Positions 1 through 8,751 of a stretch of 64,000 nucleotides of DNA are shown here, piece by piece. Location of the stretch: assembly GCF_029946005.1 (NCBI RefSeq), contig NZ_JAQSDR010000038.1, forward strand, positions 62,001-126,000. The letters are read 5' to 3'. The stretch comes from Aquabacterium sp. (GTDB lineage: Bacteria > Pseudomonadota > Gammaproteobacteria > Burkholderiales > Burkholderiaceae_C). A program made the position numbers and the translations under genes. The number at the start of each line of letters is the position of its first letter. Within the stretch, counting starts at the first letter, position 1. The notes under the pieces were generated by a model. That model had not been told where the DNA came from. It saw only the letters and a program-made list of their open reading frames with translations, and searched no databases.

Positions 1-1679
1 GGGCCCACCTGGTCGTTGCCAGTCACCTGCGCGTTGGTCAGGCCCACATTGCGAATCACCGCACCAAAGGCTTTGCCGATCAGGCCCAGGTTGTTGGACG
101 CGGGGTTGTTGAAGGTGAGGTGGTCGATGGTGTGGCCCAGGCCGTCAAACTGCCCGGTGAAGGCGGTCGAGGCGTTGCCCACGGGCGTGAAGCCTTGCCC
201 GCCGTTCCAGGCGGCGGTGGCGCTGGCATCGATGTCGCTGCCGAGCGCGTAGAAGCCGCTCAGGTTGCCCCCCATGCCTTGCAGGTCGGTGGCGGTGCTG
301 CTGCCAGCATTGCCCAGGCTGTTGATGACCGTGTAGGCGTTGCCATTGATGGTGAGGAGGCCGCTGCCAGCGCGCCCCGCGAAATCCACCCGGCCCGCGA
401 AGCCATTGGCCTCGCCCGGCGCGAAGCCCACTTTGACCGCGCCGTCGCCGTTGCCGCCATCGTTGCCATTGGTGGTGCCTGTGTTCATGACCAGGCTGGA
501 CGTGCCGCTGGCGGTCAACACCGCATTCAGGTTGATGTCGCGGGCGGCGGTCAGCGTCAATTCATGAGCCGACCAGCTCGCCGCGTCATTCACGTGGATG
601 TCACCATGGCCAGCAGCGCCACCGCTGCTGCTTTCGATGGTGACGTTGGTGCTGGCCAGAAAGCCCGTCAGTTGCGCCCCGGTGATGTCCCCACCACTGG
701 CCGCGATGGTGAAATCCTGCGGGTCGATCAGCCAGGTGCCGGTGTGGCCGTTGGCGGCCAGTGTGCTGACCTGCAGGTCAGCCGCCAAGGCCACGTGGGC
801 GGCGCTGGTTTCCACAAAGCCGCCATCACCGCCATGCGGGGCGCTGGCATCCAGCGTGCCGCCGACCACCATGCGATCGGTGTCCATGCCGCCCATCAGG
901 TAGATCTGGCCGGTCTCGCCACTGGCCAAGGTTTGCGCCTCGGTCACGCCGGTGTGGTTGATCACAGTGGTGGCCAGGTCACCGGCCGCTTTGGCGGTGA
1001 GATACACCAGCCCACCATCGGCCTTGATGGCCCCGCCCTGGGTGATCAGGGCATCCAGGGCCCCTTGCGACACCTGGATCTTCACGGGCCCACCCAGGTC
1101 CAGCGTGACCCGGCTGCCCGCGCCCATCAAGACCTGGCCTTGCCGGGCCACCAGGCTGCCGGTGTTGGTGATCCGGGCCGCGATCAAGGCGATGGTGCCC
1201 CCGTTGGCGGTGGTGATGCGCCCCTGGTTGACGATGGCGTTGCTGCTGGTGCCCGCAAACTGGTAGCGGCCCGCCATGAAGTCGGCGGTGCTCAGGCTCA
1301 GGGTCGACGCCACCAGGCCGCCCACATTCACCTGCGCGGTGGGCGTGAACAGCACGCCGTTGGGGTTGATGAGGAACACCAGGCCATTGGCGATCAGGGC
1401 CCCCTGGATCACCGACACGTCGGTGCCCAACACCCGGTTCAGGGCCACCGCGTTGGCGGACGGCTGGATGAAGTGAACCGTGTGCCCCAAGCCAATCGAA
1501 AAGCCCTGCCAGTCGGCGGCCATCGTGGCGCTGGTCTGGGTGATAGTCAGGGTGGTGCCATCGGTGGTCAGGCTGCCCGATCCGGTGATGATCTGCCCGC
1601 CCGTGGGCAAATCGGTGGCCGAGGCCGCAGCACAGGTCAACAGCGCGGCAGACGCGACCAAGGGTGTCAGTTTTTTCAT
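1..1679 (-). CDS. Two-partner secretion exoprotein (TpsA / filamentous haemagglutinin type), N-terminal part
   Basis: The minus-strand frame opens at the ATG ending at 1679, behind a GGAGGA ribosome site, and stays open to the left edge (559 residues visible). Residues 1-21 form a Sec signal peptide (MKKL start, hydrophobic core, ASA end). The next part reads like a TPS domain: residues 81-83 are NRV and residues 105-109 are NPNGV, the signature asparagine motifs that let a TpsB pore in the outer membrane recognise the exoprotein. Further on are repetitive beta-helix-like stretches rich in G, T, N and short hydrophobic pairs. The family exports adhesins, proteases or contact-dependent toxins; the deciding C-terminus lies outside the window. 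No TpsB gene is visible on this side. Confidence 0.85.
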   Translation of the reverse strand, partial: MKKLTPLVASAALLTCAAASATDLPTGGQIITGSGSLTTDGTTLTITQTSATMAADWQGFSIGLGHTVHFIQPSANAVALNRVLGTDVSVIQGALIANGLVFLINPNGVLFTPTAQVNVGGLVASTLSLSTADFMAGRYQFAGTSSNAIVNQGRITTANGGTIALIAARITNTGSLVARQGQVLMGAGSRVTLDLGGPVKIQVSQGALDALITQGGAIKADGGLVYLTAKAAGDLATTVINHTGVTEAQTLASGETGQIYLMGGMDTDRMVVGGTLDASAPHGGDGGFVETSAAHVALAADLQVSTLAANGHTGTWLIDPQDFTIAASGGDITGAQLTGFLASTNVTIESSSGGAAGHGDIHVNDAASWSAHELTLTAARDINLNAVLTASGTSSLVMNTGTTNGNDGGNGDGAVKVGFAPGEANGFAGRVDFAGRAGSGLLTINGNAYTVINSLGNAGSSTATDLQGMGGNLSGFYALGSDIDASATAAWNGGQGFTPVGNASTAFTGQFDGLGHTIDHLTFNNPASNNLGLIGKAFGAVIRNVGLTNAQVTGNDQVG

Positions 1680-1796
1680 CCCGCCATCCTCCGGCCGCGG
1701 GCGGGTGTCGGGTCTTCGGATAACGGCCCTTCAACGGGGTCACCTCTGCGCAGCCCTCCCGCCGTAGGGACATTGGGCGGCAGTTGGTTGACTGTC

Positions 1797-1820
1797 TGTG
1801 CGCTAGCGCACACAGTGTGC
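1797..1820. promoter_or_regulatory. Nested palindromes, Crp/Fnr-type operator candidate
   Basis: Bases 1797-1812 are a perfect 16-base palindrome, TGTGC-N6-GCACA, the layout of Crp/Fnr sites (TGTGA-N6-TCACA). A second overlapping palindrome, GCACAC-A-GTGTGC, covers 1808-1820. A good -10 hexamer TATACT sits at 1858-1863, so the 16-mer would centre near -65 of a plus-strand start near 1870, a usual class I activator position. The 308-base gap 1680-1987 between the divergent exoprotein and regulator genes otherwise holds only the two ribosome sites. Binding by the adjacent regulator is an inference. Confidence 0.55.
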
Positions 1821-1987
1821 TGAAGGGCACAGGGCGACGAACGGCCGTGTGCGACCCTATACTGGTTTGGTCAGGATTCAACGCCTCAGCGAACCTTCCA
1901 TCGACCATGGTTTGGCTGGCGCATGCCGTGCCGTCAAGGTCGCCATGCAAAGGCGCACCCTCAGGCCGATATTTCCTGGAGGACCGG

Positions 1988-2707
1988 ATGACCCTGGCCG
2001 CCGATCCCCGACAGAACCGCTTGCTGGCAGCCTTGCCCGAGGCGGAATGGGTGCGTTGGCTTCCGCAGTTGGAGCTGGTCGACATGCCGCTGGGCAAGGT
2101 GCTTTACGAGCCAGGCACGCGGCTGAGCCACGTCTACTTTCCCACCGACTCGATCGTGTCCCTGCTGTATGTGATGGAAGACGGCGGGTCGGCCGAAATT
2201 GCCATGGTCGGGTTTGAGGGCATTGTGGGCATCTCGCTGTTCATGGGCGGAGAGTCCACGCCAAGTCGGGCCGTGGTGCAAAGCGCGGGGAAGGCGTTCA
2301 GGCTCCAGGCGGGGATGATGCTGCGCGAGTTCAACCGTGCGGGGCCGGTGTTGCACCTGCTGCTGCGGTACACGCAGGCGCTGATCACCCAGATGTCTCA
2401 AACGGCGGTGTGCAACCGCCACCATTCACTGGACCAGCAGTTGTGCCGCTGGTTGCTGCTGAGCCTGGACCGCCTGCCTTCGAATAAAATCTTCATGACG
2501 CAAGAGCTCATCGCCAACATGCTGGGCGTGCGGCGCGAGGGCGTGACCGAAGCGGCGGGCCGGCTGCAAAAAGCCGGCCTGATCAGCTATCAGCGGGGGC
2601 GGATTGCCGTGCTGGACCGACCGCGCCTGGAAGAGCGCACCTGTGAATGCTATGCCGTGGTCAAGACAGAGTACGACCGCTTGCTGCCCACCACCGTGGC
2701 CAACTGA
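1988..2707 (+). CDS. Crp/Fnr family transcriptional regulator
   Basis: This 239-residue protein has a cyclic-nucleotide-binding-like beta-roll at about residues 20-140 (YEPG at 40-43, YFPT at 50-53, AEIAMVG at 69-75) and a Crp-type winged helix at about 150-215, with the recognition-helix region MLGVRREGVTEAAG at 178-191. It belongs to the short, very conserved proteobacterial group lacking the cysteines of Fnr and a clear cAMP pocket, so the ligand is unknown. The ATG at 1988 follows GGAGGA (1978-1983) and matches the usual family length; upstream in-frame codons are non-homologous. It is divergent from the exoprotein and faces the palindromes at 1797-1820, suggesting self- or neighbour control. 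Confidence 0.9.
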   Translation: MTLAADPRQNRLLAALPEAEWVRWLPQLELVDMPLGKVLYEPGTRLSHVYFPTDSIVSLLYVMEDGGSAEIAMVGFEGIVGISLFMGGESTPSRAVVQSAGKAFRLQAGMMLREFNRAGPVLHLLLRYTQALITQMSQTAVCNRHHSLDQQLCRWLLLSLDRLPSNKIFMTQELIANMLGVRREGVTEAAGRLQKAGLISYQRGRIAVLDRPRLEERTCECYAVVKTEYDRLLPTTVAN

Positions 2708-2809
2708 CAACCCCTCAATGTGCGGTGGCAGACAGACGCCACGCGAGGGCTTCCCTAGGCTTGTTCAACACGGCACCTCATGCCGATGATTCAACCCGGG
2801 AAGATCCAC

Positions 2810-3205
2810 ATGACCAGATCCATTTCACTTCGCCATCCCCATGCCATCTTGACCATGGCCGTGCTGGGGCCGTGTGCTCTGTTTTTGGCAGGATGCGCCA
2901 GCAAGCCCGGGCCCAAAGCCGAAATGGCGGTGGCCAACGCGGCGGTGCAACGTGCCAGCACCAGCGGCACCAATGAAGATGCCGCCGCGCAATTGCAGGT
3001 GGCCACGGGCAAGCTGGCCAGCGCACGGCAAGCCATGGCCGCCAAAGATTTCGAGCGGGCCAAGCAACTGGCCGAGCAGGCCCAGGTGGATGCGCAAGTG
3101 GCCGAACTGCACGCGCAGTCGGAGCGCTCGCGCAAGGCGGCCCAGGAGTCGCAAGACGCGGCCCGCGTGCTGCGCGACGAGATCAACCGAAACACGGTCC
3201 GTTGA
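2810..3205 (+). CDS. DUF4398-type lipoprotein
   Basis: A 131-residue protein starting at ATG 2810 after GGGAAG. The N-terminus is a lipoprotein signal (LFLAGC) with the lipidated cysteine at residue 29. The mature part is almost wholly Ala/Gln/Glu/Lys-rich helix (about residues 40-125) with spaced alanines, the look of DUF4398 proteins, which often sit next to an OmpA-domain protein. The next gene, 32 bases on, is exactly such a partner and shares the same helical style. A periplasmic coiled-coil that spaces or tethers the envelope is likely; the precise role is unknown. Confidence 0.75.
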   Translation: MTRSISLRHPHAILTMAVLGPCALFLAGCASKPGPKAEMAVANAAVQRASTSGTNEDAAAQLQVATGKLASARQAMAAKDFERAKQLAEQAQVDAQVAELHAQSERSRKAAQESQDAARVLRDEINRNTVR

Positions 3206-3237
3206 TCCACCCCATTCAAAAAATACAGGAGATTTCC

Positions 3238-4101
3238 ATGAACATCCGATTGATTGCCTTGGCCGCCATCGCCGCCACCTTGACCGCCTGCGGCACCGCC
3301 CGTGAACCCAACAGCGCGCTGGAGCAGGCCCGCCAGAACTTCAACCTGGCGCAGCGCGATGCCCAGGTCATGGCGCTGGCCCCCGATGAACTCAAGCTGG
3401 CGCAAGACGCGCTGGCCGCTGCAGACCGAAGCTGGGCCGCAGGCGGCACGCTCTCGGCCGTGGACCACCTGGCCTACATGACCGCCCAGCGCGTGGTCAT
3501 CGCGCAAGAAACCGCGTCGCACAAAGCCTCTGATGCCGTGGTGGCGGGCGCCGCCAGCGAGCGCGACAAAACACGCCTGGCCTTGCGCACCCAGGAGGCC
3601 GACATGGCCCAGCAAAAGCTGGCCTTGGCTCAGCAAAGCAATGCCCAGAAGAACATGGACCTGGCGCGTGGTCAGGCCAAGGTCAACAGCCTGGAGATGC
3701 AGCTCAAAGACCTCAATGCCAAACAGACCGACCGGGGCCTGGTGGTGACCTTGGGTGACGTGCTGTTCGACACCGGCGCCTCCAGGCTTCGCCCGGAAAG
3801 TGCGGGCCACATGGCCAAGCTGGCGGCCGTGTTCAAGACACCTCCGGCACGCCGGGCCTCGATCGAGGGCTACACCGACAGCACGGGCTCAAGCACGGCC
3901 AACCTGGCCTTGTCGCAGCGGCGTGCCGACGCGGTCTTGTCGGCCTTGCTGGAGCTGGGTGTTTCACCGGGCCTGCTGACCACGCGGGCGCATGGCCAAG
4001 AGCAACCTGCGGCCAGCAACAGCAACGCGGCAGGTCGGCAGATGAACCGGCGTGTGGAGATCGTGTTTGCCCAGCAGGCGGCTGACGCCCCTGTCAACTA
4101 G
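3238..4101 (+). CDS. OmpA-family lipoprotein with N-terminal DUF4398-like helix
   Basis: A 287-residue protein with a lipobox LTAC (Cys18), a long helical stretch (about 25-155) resembling the preceding lipoprotein, and a C-terminal OmpA-like peptidoglycan-binding domain (about 165-285). The domain shows GDVLFDTGAS at its start, then EGYTDSTGS and the NRRVEIVF end typical of OmpA/MotB folds. It should be anchored in the outer membrane and grip the cell wall. The start at 3238 follows an AGGAGA-type site (3226-3231). It is probably co-transcribed with the lipoprotein before it and, 12 bases downstream, a sensor kinase, so envelope state may be what that kinase reports. Confidence 0.85.
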   Translation: MNIRLIALAAIAATLTACGTAREPNSALEQARQNFNLAQRDAQVMALAPDELKLAQDALAAADRSWAAGGTLSAVDHLAYMTAQRVVIAQETASHKASDAVVAGAASERDKTRLALRTQEADMAQQKLALAQQSNAQKNMDLARGQAKVNSLEMQLKDLNAKQTDRGLVVTLGDVLFDTGASRLRPESAGHMAKLAAVFKTPPARRASIEGYTDSTGSSTANLALSQRRADAVLSALLELGVSPGLLTTRAHGQEQPAASNSNAAGRQMNRRVEIVFAQQAADAPVN

Positions 4102-4113
4102 CCTGAACACGCG

Positions 4114-5511
4114 ATGAACGCGCCTCGCACCAACTCGAACGTGGCGAGTGCACTGAGCCTGGTGGCGCAACTGCACCGCCAGACCGACCACATGCGTGCG
4201 GAACTGCGGCACCTGCGGCAGGACATGGCGCAGGTCAAGAACGAGTTCAACGAGACCCACGGCGCGCACATGCTGGAAGCCAATGAGAACTTGGTGATGG
4301 CCGTGTTGCACGCCGAAACGGTGGCCGAGACCGCGGTGAGCGACCTGGGCGAGCTGGCGTGTTCCAGCCAACGCGATGCCCTGCTGAGGTTGGCCATTGA
4401 ATCGGCCAACATTGGTGAATGGGAGATGGACCTGAGCAGTGGCGCCATGATTCATTCGCTGCGGCATGACATGTGTTTTGGGCACCACGAGCGGCAACTC
4501 GAATGGAGTGTCGATGCCTTCCTGAAGCAGGTGCACCCGGATGACCGGGACGAAGTGGCGCAGGGGCTGGCCCAAGCCACCCGACAGTTGAGCGATTGGC
4601 AGGCGGTGTGCCGCGTGGTGTGGCCCGATGCCAGCACCCATTGGATCAGCATCCGTGGCGGGATCTTCCACGACAGCGGGCATCCCGCGCGCCTTCTGGG
4701 CATCATCACGGACGTGACCGAGGTCAGGCAGGCCGAAGCATCGCGCCATCAACTGGAAGGGCTGGCGCTTGAAAATCGCCAGATGCTGGAAGCCAGCAGG
4801 TTGAAGAGCCAGTTCATCTCCAACATGTCGCACGAGCTGCGAACGCCACTCAATGCCATCATCGGATTCAGCGACTTGCTGGTCATGGGCCTGGTGCCGG
4901 AGGGCTCGCCCAAACAGAAAGAGTACCTGGGCCACATTGGTGGCAGCGCCCGCCACCTCTTGCACCTCATCAACGATGTGCTGGACATGTCCAAGGTCGA
5001 ATCCGGCAAGTTCGAGTTCTTCCCTGAGCCGGTGGACCTCCGGCAGCTGGTGTCCGAGCTGGGCGATGTCTTGCACACCGCCTTGCAGCGCAAATCCATC
5101 CAGTTCAACATGAAGATCGACGAGGCCGTGAAGGGTTTGGTCATTGATCCTGCCCGGCTCAAGCAAGTGCTCTACAACTACCTCTCCAACGCCATCAAGT
5201 TCACGCCTTCGGGCGGCCAAGTGACGGTGAGTGCCCACTCGGAAGGGCCTGATCAGTTCCGGCTTGAAATCGAGGACACCGGCATCGGCATTGCTCAAGA
5301 CGACCTGCCCCGCTTGTTCGTGGATTTTCAACAGCTGGACGCTGGCTACAGCAAGCTGCACCAGGGAACGGGCCTGGGCTTGGCCTTGACGCGCCGCCTG
5401 GTGGAGGCCCAGGGCGGCAGCGTGGGCGCACGCAGCACCCTGGGTTTGGGCAGTGTGTTCCACGTGGTGCTCGACCGAGTGCACCCGGTCCATTCAGGGG
5501 GCGCCGCATGA
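4114..5511 (+). CDS. PAS-domain sensor histidine kinase
   Basis: A 465-residue soluble kinase. Residues 1-60 look like a short coiled coil, about 90-212 a PAS domain (ANIGEWEMD start, VHPDDRDEV in the middle), about 228-295 a HisKA dimerisation helix with the phospho-acceptor His240 in SHELRTPLN, and about 340-455 the ATPase domain with an N box near 350 and the G1 box DTGIGI near 388. There is no transmembrane segment, so it should sense an internal cue. The stop overlaps the start of the following receiver by ATGA, giving a clear cognate pair. Confidence 0.92.
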   Translation: MNAPRTNSNVASALSLVAQLHRQTDHMRAELRHLRQDMAQVKNEFNETHGAHMLEANENLVMAVLHAETVAETAVSDLGELACSSQRDALLRLAIESANIGEWEMDLSSGAMIHSLRHDMCFGHHERQLEWSVDAFLKQVHPDDRDEVAQGLAQATRQLSDWQAVCRVVWPDASTHWISIRGGIFHDSGHPARLLGIITDVTEVRQAEASRHQLEGLALENRQMLEASRLKSQFISNMSHELRTPLNAIIGFSDLLVMGLVPEGSPKQKEYLGHIGGSARHLLHLINDVLDMSKVESGKFEFFPEPVDLRQLVSELGDVLHTALQRKSIQFNMKIDEAVKGLVIDPARLKQVLYNYLSNAIKFTPSGGQVTVSAHSEGPDQFRLEIEDTGIGIAQDDLPRLFVDFQQLDAGYSKLHQGTGLGLALTRRLVEAQGGSVGARSTLGLGSVFHVVLDRVHPVHSGGAA

Positions 5512-5900
5512 GCTCGCCGCGTGTGCTGATCGTGGACGACAACGTGCTGAACATGGAGCTGGCGCGGGTGGTTCTGCAGGCCTCTGAGATCACTGTGGAC
5601 TGTGCGGCCGATGCCAACCAGGCCGTGGACCAGATCACCGCGTTTGAACCTGATCTGATCCTGATGGACATCCAGATGCCCGGGATGGACGGCCTGGAGT
5701 TGATGCGCCGACTGAAGGCCTCGCCCCAAACCCAGGGCATCGTCGTGGTGGCCTTCACCGCCTACGCCATGAATGGCGACCAGGCCAAGATGCGCGAGGC
5801 CGGTTGCGATGGCTACATCGCCAAGCCCATTGACGTGGCGACCTTCACGGCCACGGTGCTGTCCTTCCTTGGGGCCCCGCAGAGGATTCGACATGCCTGA
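5508..5900 (+). CDS. Single-domain response regulator
   Basis: A 130-residue CheY-like receiver with acidic residues in VDDN near the N-terminus, the phosphorylation site Asp54 in LMDIQMPGMDG, the conserved Thr in AFTAYAM and Lys in AKPI. No output domain follows, so it must act through protein contacts or as a phosphate relay or sink. It overlaps the upstream kinase by four bases and precedes the KaiC-like gene, so it may carry phosphate between the kinase and the KaiC/second-kinase part of the operon. Confidence 0.92.
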   Translation: MSSPRVLIVDDNVLNMELARVVLQASEITVDCAADANQAVDQITAFEPDLILMDIQMPGMDGLELMRRLKASPQTQGIVVVAFTAYAMNGDQAKMREAGCDGYIAKPIDVATFTATVLSFLGAPQRIRHA

Positions 5901-6027
5901 ACGCAGTAACGACCATGGTCCCGTGACCGAAGCGGCCACCCCCACTCGACAGCGCCTTGCTTTAGCAGCGCAGGAACAAGGCGTACCATCGACCATCCCG
6001 CGTGGGCGGATCGTCACCGGACCCAAC

Positions 6028-6453
6028 ATGCCAAACGAGGCGCCAAGCACGAAAGCAATACTTGCGCAGTTGGCGGCCAACGGTGCCCATGCAGCGCAAG
6101 CGGCCAGCATTGCCGTGACCACCTGGACCGCCATGGATGTTGCCTTGTCGCCCATCATCGGGCAGCGCGGGTTTGCCGCGCTTTACAAGCGCAGCCTGCA
6201 GCTCACCCGGGTCGAGTTTCCGTGTTTGGCCACCGTGCAAGATAGCGTGCTGCAGCTGGCCGAGTTCTCGGTGCTGCATGCGGTGTTGGCCCAGCAATCC
6301 AGCGCCACCGCCGCGGCCGCGAGTGCGGCCTTGCTGGAAAACTTCTACGACATCCTGACCACGCTCATTGGCCGATCCCTCACGGACCGGCTGCTCAGAC
6401 CCGTCTGCGAAACAACTTCAAGCGGTCAACCCGCACAGGACACCTCGCCATGA
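6028..6453 (+). CDS. Small helical protein of unknown function in the KaiC operon
   Basis: I do not recognise a named domain. From ATG 6028 it is 141 residues, mostly helical, with a central stretch SPIIGQRGFAALYKRSLQLT (about 45-64) that looks like the conserved core. It ends by ATGA overlap with the KaiC-like gene, so it is translated with it. An alternative ATG at 5893 with a better ribosome site would add 45 residues and overlap the receiver gene, but that stretch uses codons rare here (TTA, GTA, CTT), so I prefer the shorter form. A histidine-phosphotransfer role is not supported: there is no suitable His in the helices. Confidence 0.6.
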   Translation: MPNEAPSTKAILAQLAANGAHAAQAASIAVTTWTAMDVALSPIIGQRGFAALYKRSLQLTRVEFPCLATVQDSVLQLAEFSVLHAVLAQQSSATAAAASAALLENFYDILTTLIGRSLTDRLLRPVCETTSSGQPAQDTSP

Positions 6454-7940
6454 ACACCCCCGGTAAAGCCATCATCACGCGCCTGCGCACCGGCGTGCCA
6501 GGATTGGACGAGGTGCTGGGCGGCGGGCTGCCCGAGTATTCGTTCAACGTGATTGCCGGCACCCCCGGCTGTGGCAAGACGACCCTGGCGCACCAGATGA
6601 TGTTCGCCATGGCCACGCCTGAGCGGCCCGCGCTGTACTTCACCGTGCTGGGCGAGCCCCCCTTGAAGATGCTGCGCTACCAGCAGCAGTTTGATTTCTT
6701 TGACCTGGACAAGCTCAACCGCTCCATCCGTTTCGTCAACCTGGCGGATGACACCGCCACGGGCGATCTGGACAAGGTCCTGAACCGCATCGTGGCCGAA
6801 GTCGAGTCCCGCCAGCCCGGCCTGGTCTTCATCGACTCGTTCCGCTCGGTGGTCCTGGCCAGCCAGAGCCAAGGGCATTCCTTCATCAGCCTGCAGCACT
6901 TCATCCAGAACCTGGGTGTGCTGATGACGAGCTGGCAGGCGACCACCTTCCTGATTGGCGAGTACTTCACCGACAACGACCCCAACCCCATCTTCACCGT
7001 GGCCGATGGCCTGATCTGGTTGCGCCAAAGCGTGCAGCGCAACTCGGTGGTCCGCAAGATGGAGATCATGAAGATGCGTGGTCAGCCCACCGAACCGGGC
7101 CTGCACACCTTCCGCATCAACATGGCGGGCGTCCATGTTTTTGCGCCCCCGCCACTGGCCCAGGACCCACACCCGGAGCCTGTGGCTGGCGACAGCCCGC
7201 GCTTGCAAACCGGGTTGCCCGCGCTCGACGAGATGATGGGTGGGGGCCTGCCCAAAGGCTACTCCCTGCTGGTGGCCGGGCCTTCCGGCTCCGGCAAGAG
7301 CATCCTCGCGATGGCCTTCCTGGCCGAAGGTGCCCGCCAGGGCGAGACGGGTGTCATCGCGGCCTTCGAGCAGCGGCCCCACAACTCGCGTGGCGGCATC
7401 ATGGCCGAGTTGATTGAAAGCGGCCGCGTGGGGGTGATCGACACCCGGGTGGGCGCCTTGTCGGTGGATGAGATCGCCTCCTTGCTCATCATCGAGATCC
7501 GCCGACTCAAGGCCACGCGGGTGGTCATCGATTCGCTGTCGGGGTTTGAGCTGGCCCTGGCCCCCACCTTCCGCGAAGACTTCCGGGAATCGCTGTCGCG
7601 CATGGTGGCCGCCTTGGCCAGCACGGGCGTCACCGTCTTGATGACCTCGGAGCTGGAAGATCGCTACGCCGACTTGCGCTTCAGCCCCTATGGCACGGCC
7701 TTCCTGACCGATGCCATCGTGTTGCAGCGCTATGTGGAGGTTGACAGCCGCCTGCAGCGCGTGATGGCGGTGGTCAAGGTGCGCGGCAGTGCGCACTCCA
7801 ATGAGCTGCGCTCGTTCACGATCAACGACCAGGGCATCCAGGTCGGTGACATGCTGCTGGGCCAGGAAGGATTGCTGGGCGGCGCGCCAAGTCGCGGCTC
7901 CTTGTTTCCTGAGGCCCCCACCAGCCTGGGCCATGGTTGA
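6450..7940 (+). CDS. KaiC-like double-domain RecA-superfamily ATPase
   Basis: A 496-residue protein with two RecA-like ATPase domains in tandem, as in cyanobacterial KaiC. The first has Walker A GTPGCGKTT (residues 37-45, Lys43) and a Walker B region ending FIDSFRS; the second has GPSGSGKS (Lys283) and VVIDSLSGF. Both domains open with the RTGVPGLDEVLGGG-type start typical of KaiC. No KaiA or KaiB is encoded in the window. Outside cyanobacteria such proteins mostly act with histidine kinases in stress signalling. Here it is sandwiched between kinase/receiver genes, with four- and eight-base overlaps to its neighbours. Confidence 0.88.
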   Translation: MNTPGKAIITRLRTGVPGLDEVLGGGLPEYSFNVIAGTPGCGKTTLAHQMMFAMATPERPALYFTVLGEPPLKMLRYQQQFDFFDLDKLNRSIRFVNLADDTATGDLDKVLNRIVAEVESRQPGLVFIDSFRSVVLASQSQGHSFISLQHFIQNLGVLMTSWQATTFLIGEYFTDNDPNPIFTVADGLIWLRQSVQRNSVVRKMEIMKMRGQPTEPGLHTFRINMAGVHVFAPPPLAQDPHPEPVAGDSPRLQTGLPALDEMMGGGLPKGYSLLVAGPSGSGKSILAMAFLAEGARQGETGVIAAFEQRPHNSRGGIMAELIESGRVGVIDTRVGALSVDEIASLLIIEIRRLKATRVVIDSLSGFELALAPTFREDFRESLSRMVAALASTGVTVLMTSELEDRYADLRFSPYGTAFLTDAIVLQRYVEVDSRLQRVMAVVKVRGSAHSNELRSFTINDQGIQVGDMLLGQEGLLGGAPSRGSLFPEAPTSLGHG

Positions 7941-8751
7941 TTTTCCGGAAGCAGCCGGCCTGGCGGTCGATCCGCGTTTGCGCGATCTTCGCGAAGCCAA
8001 TGCCCAATTGGTGATCGCGGCTTTGACCGCCCAGGAGTTGGAGGCCAAGGCCGAGCATGCCCACGCCCAGCAGATCCGTTTTTTGGCCATGGTGGCCCAT
8101 GAGTTGCGCAACCCCTTGACGCCGATCCGCACCGTGGCCTTGCTGCTCAACCACGCGGGGCTGGACAAGTCTCAGCTCACGCGCCTGCAAGGCATCATCG
8201 AGCGGCAGGTGACCCACATCTCGCGGCTCATCGACGACTTGCTGGACGGCTCCAGGGTCAGCGCGGGCAAGTTTCAGCTCATGCGACAAGTCATGGGGTT
8301 GGCCGATGTGCTGGACGCCGCGGTGCAGATGTGCAAGCCGACCATGGACCAAAGGCGCCAGCGCCTGGTGGTGAGCCTGCCTGAGGGACCCGTCAGTGTC
8401 GATGGGGATGCCGTGCGCCTGACGCAAGTGTTCAGTAACCTGCTGGAGAACGCCTCCAAGTACACGCCCGACGAGGGTGAGATCCAGCTGACCATGGCGC
8501 AGCAGGGGGCCATGGTGGTGGTCAAGGTGTCCGACAACGGCATGGGCATCAGTGCCTCGGCCCTGCCTTACATCTTTGACCTGTTTGTGCAGGACACCAC
8601 GGCGTCCGCCTTCGCCCAGACCAACCAGGGCTTGGGCATTGGTCTGGCGGTGGTGCGCGACCTGGTGGAGGCGCATGGCGGCACGGTCGCGGCCACCAGC
8701 CCGGGCCGCCACCTGGGAAGCGAGTTTGTCGTGATACTGCCGACCATTTGA
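7933..8751 (+). CDS. Sensor histidine kinase without a visible input domain
   Basis: A 272-residue kinase whose start (ATG 7933) overlaps the KaiC-like gene by eight bases. A short helical N-terminus (1-40) leads straight into HisKA with His56 in AHELRNPLTP, then an ATPase domain with N box (NLLENASKY), G1 box DNGMGI and G2 region GLGIGLAVV. With no sensor domain, its input may be supplied by the co-translated KaiC-like ATPase, as SasA reads KaiC in cyanobacteria. SasA, however, has a KaiB-like N-terminal domain that is missing here. It ends the operon; a 294-base gap follows. Confidence 0.88.
   Translation: MVDFPEAAGLAVDPRLRDLREANAQLVIAALTAQELEAKAEHAHAQQIRFLAMVAHELRNPLTPIRTVALLLNHAGLDKSQLTRLQGIIERQVTHISRLIDDLLDGSRVSAGKFQLMRQVMGLADVLDAAVQMCKPTMDQRRQRLVVSLPEGPVSVDGDAVRLTQVFSNLLENASKYTPDEGEIQLTMAQQGAMVVVKVSDNGMGISASALPYIFDLFVQDTTASAFAQTNQGLGIGLAVVRDLVEAHGGTVAATSPGRHLGSEFVVILPTI

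Noticed and set aside
120-1823. Long plus-strand open frame opposite the exoprotein gene
   Set aside because: The exoprotein frame has a ribosome site, signal peptide and NPNG motif; the opposite product is repetitive Gly/Ala/Val without features.
2725-2742. Small hairpin GTGGC-N8-GCCAC after the Crp/Fnr-like gene, considered as a terminator
   Set aside because: Only five base pairs and no T-run.
6450-7940. A true circadian clock locus
   Set aside because: KaiA and KaiB are missing in the window and the second kinase lacks the KaiB-like SasA domain; only a KaiC-like signalling protein can be claimed.
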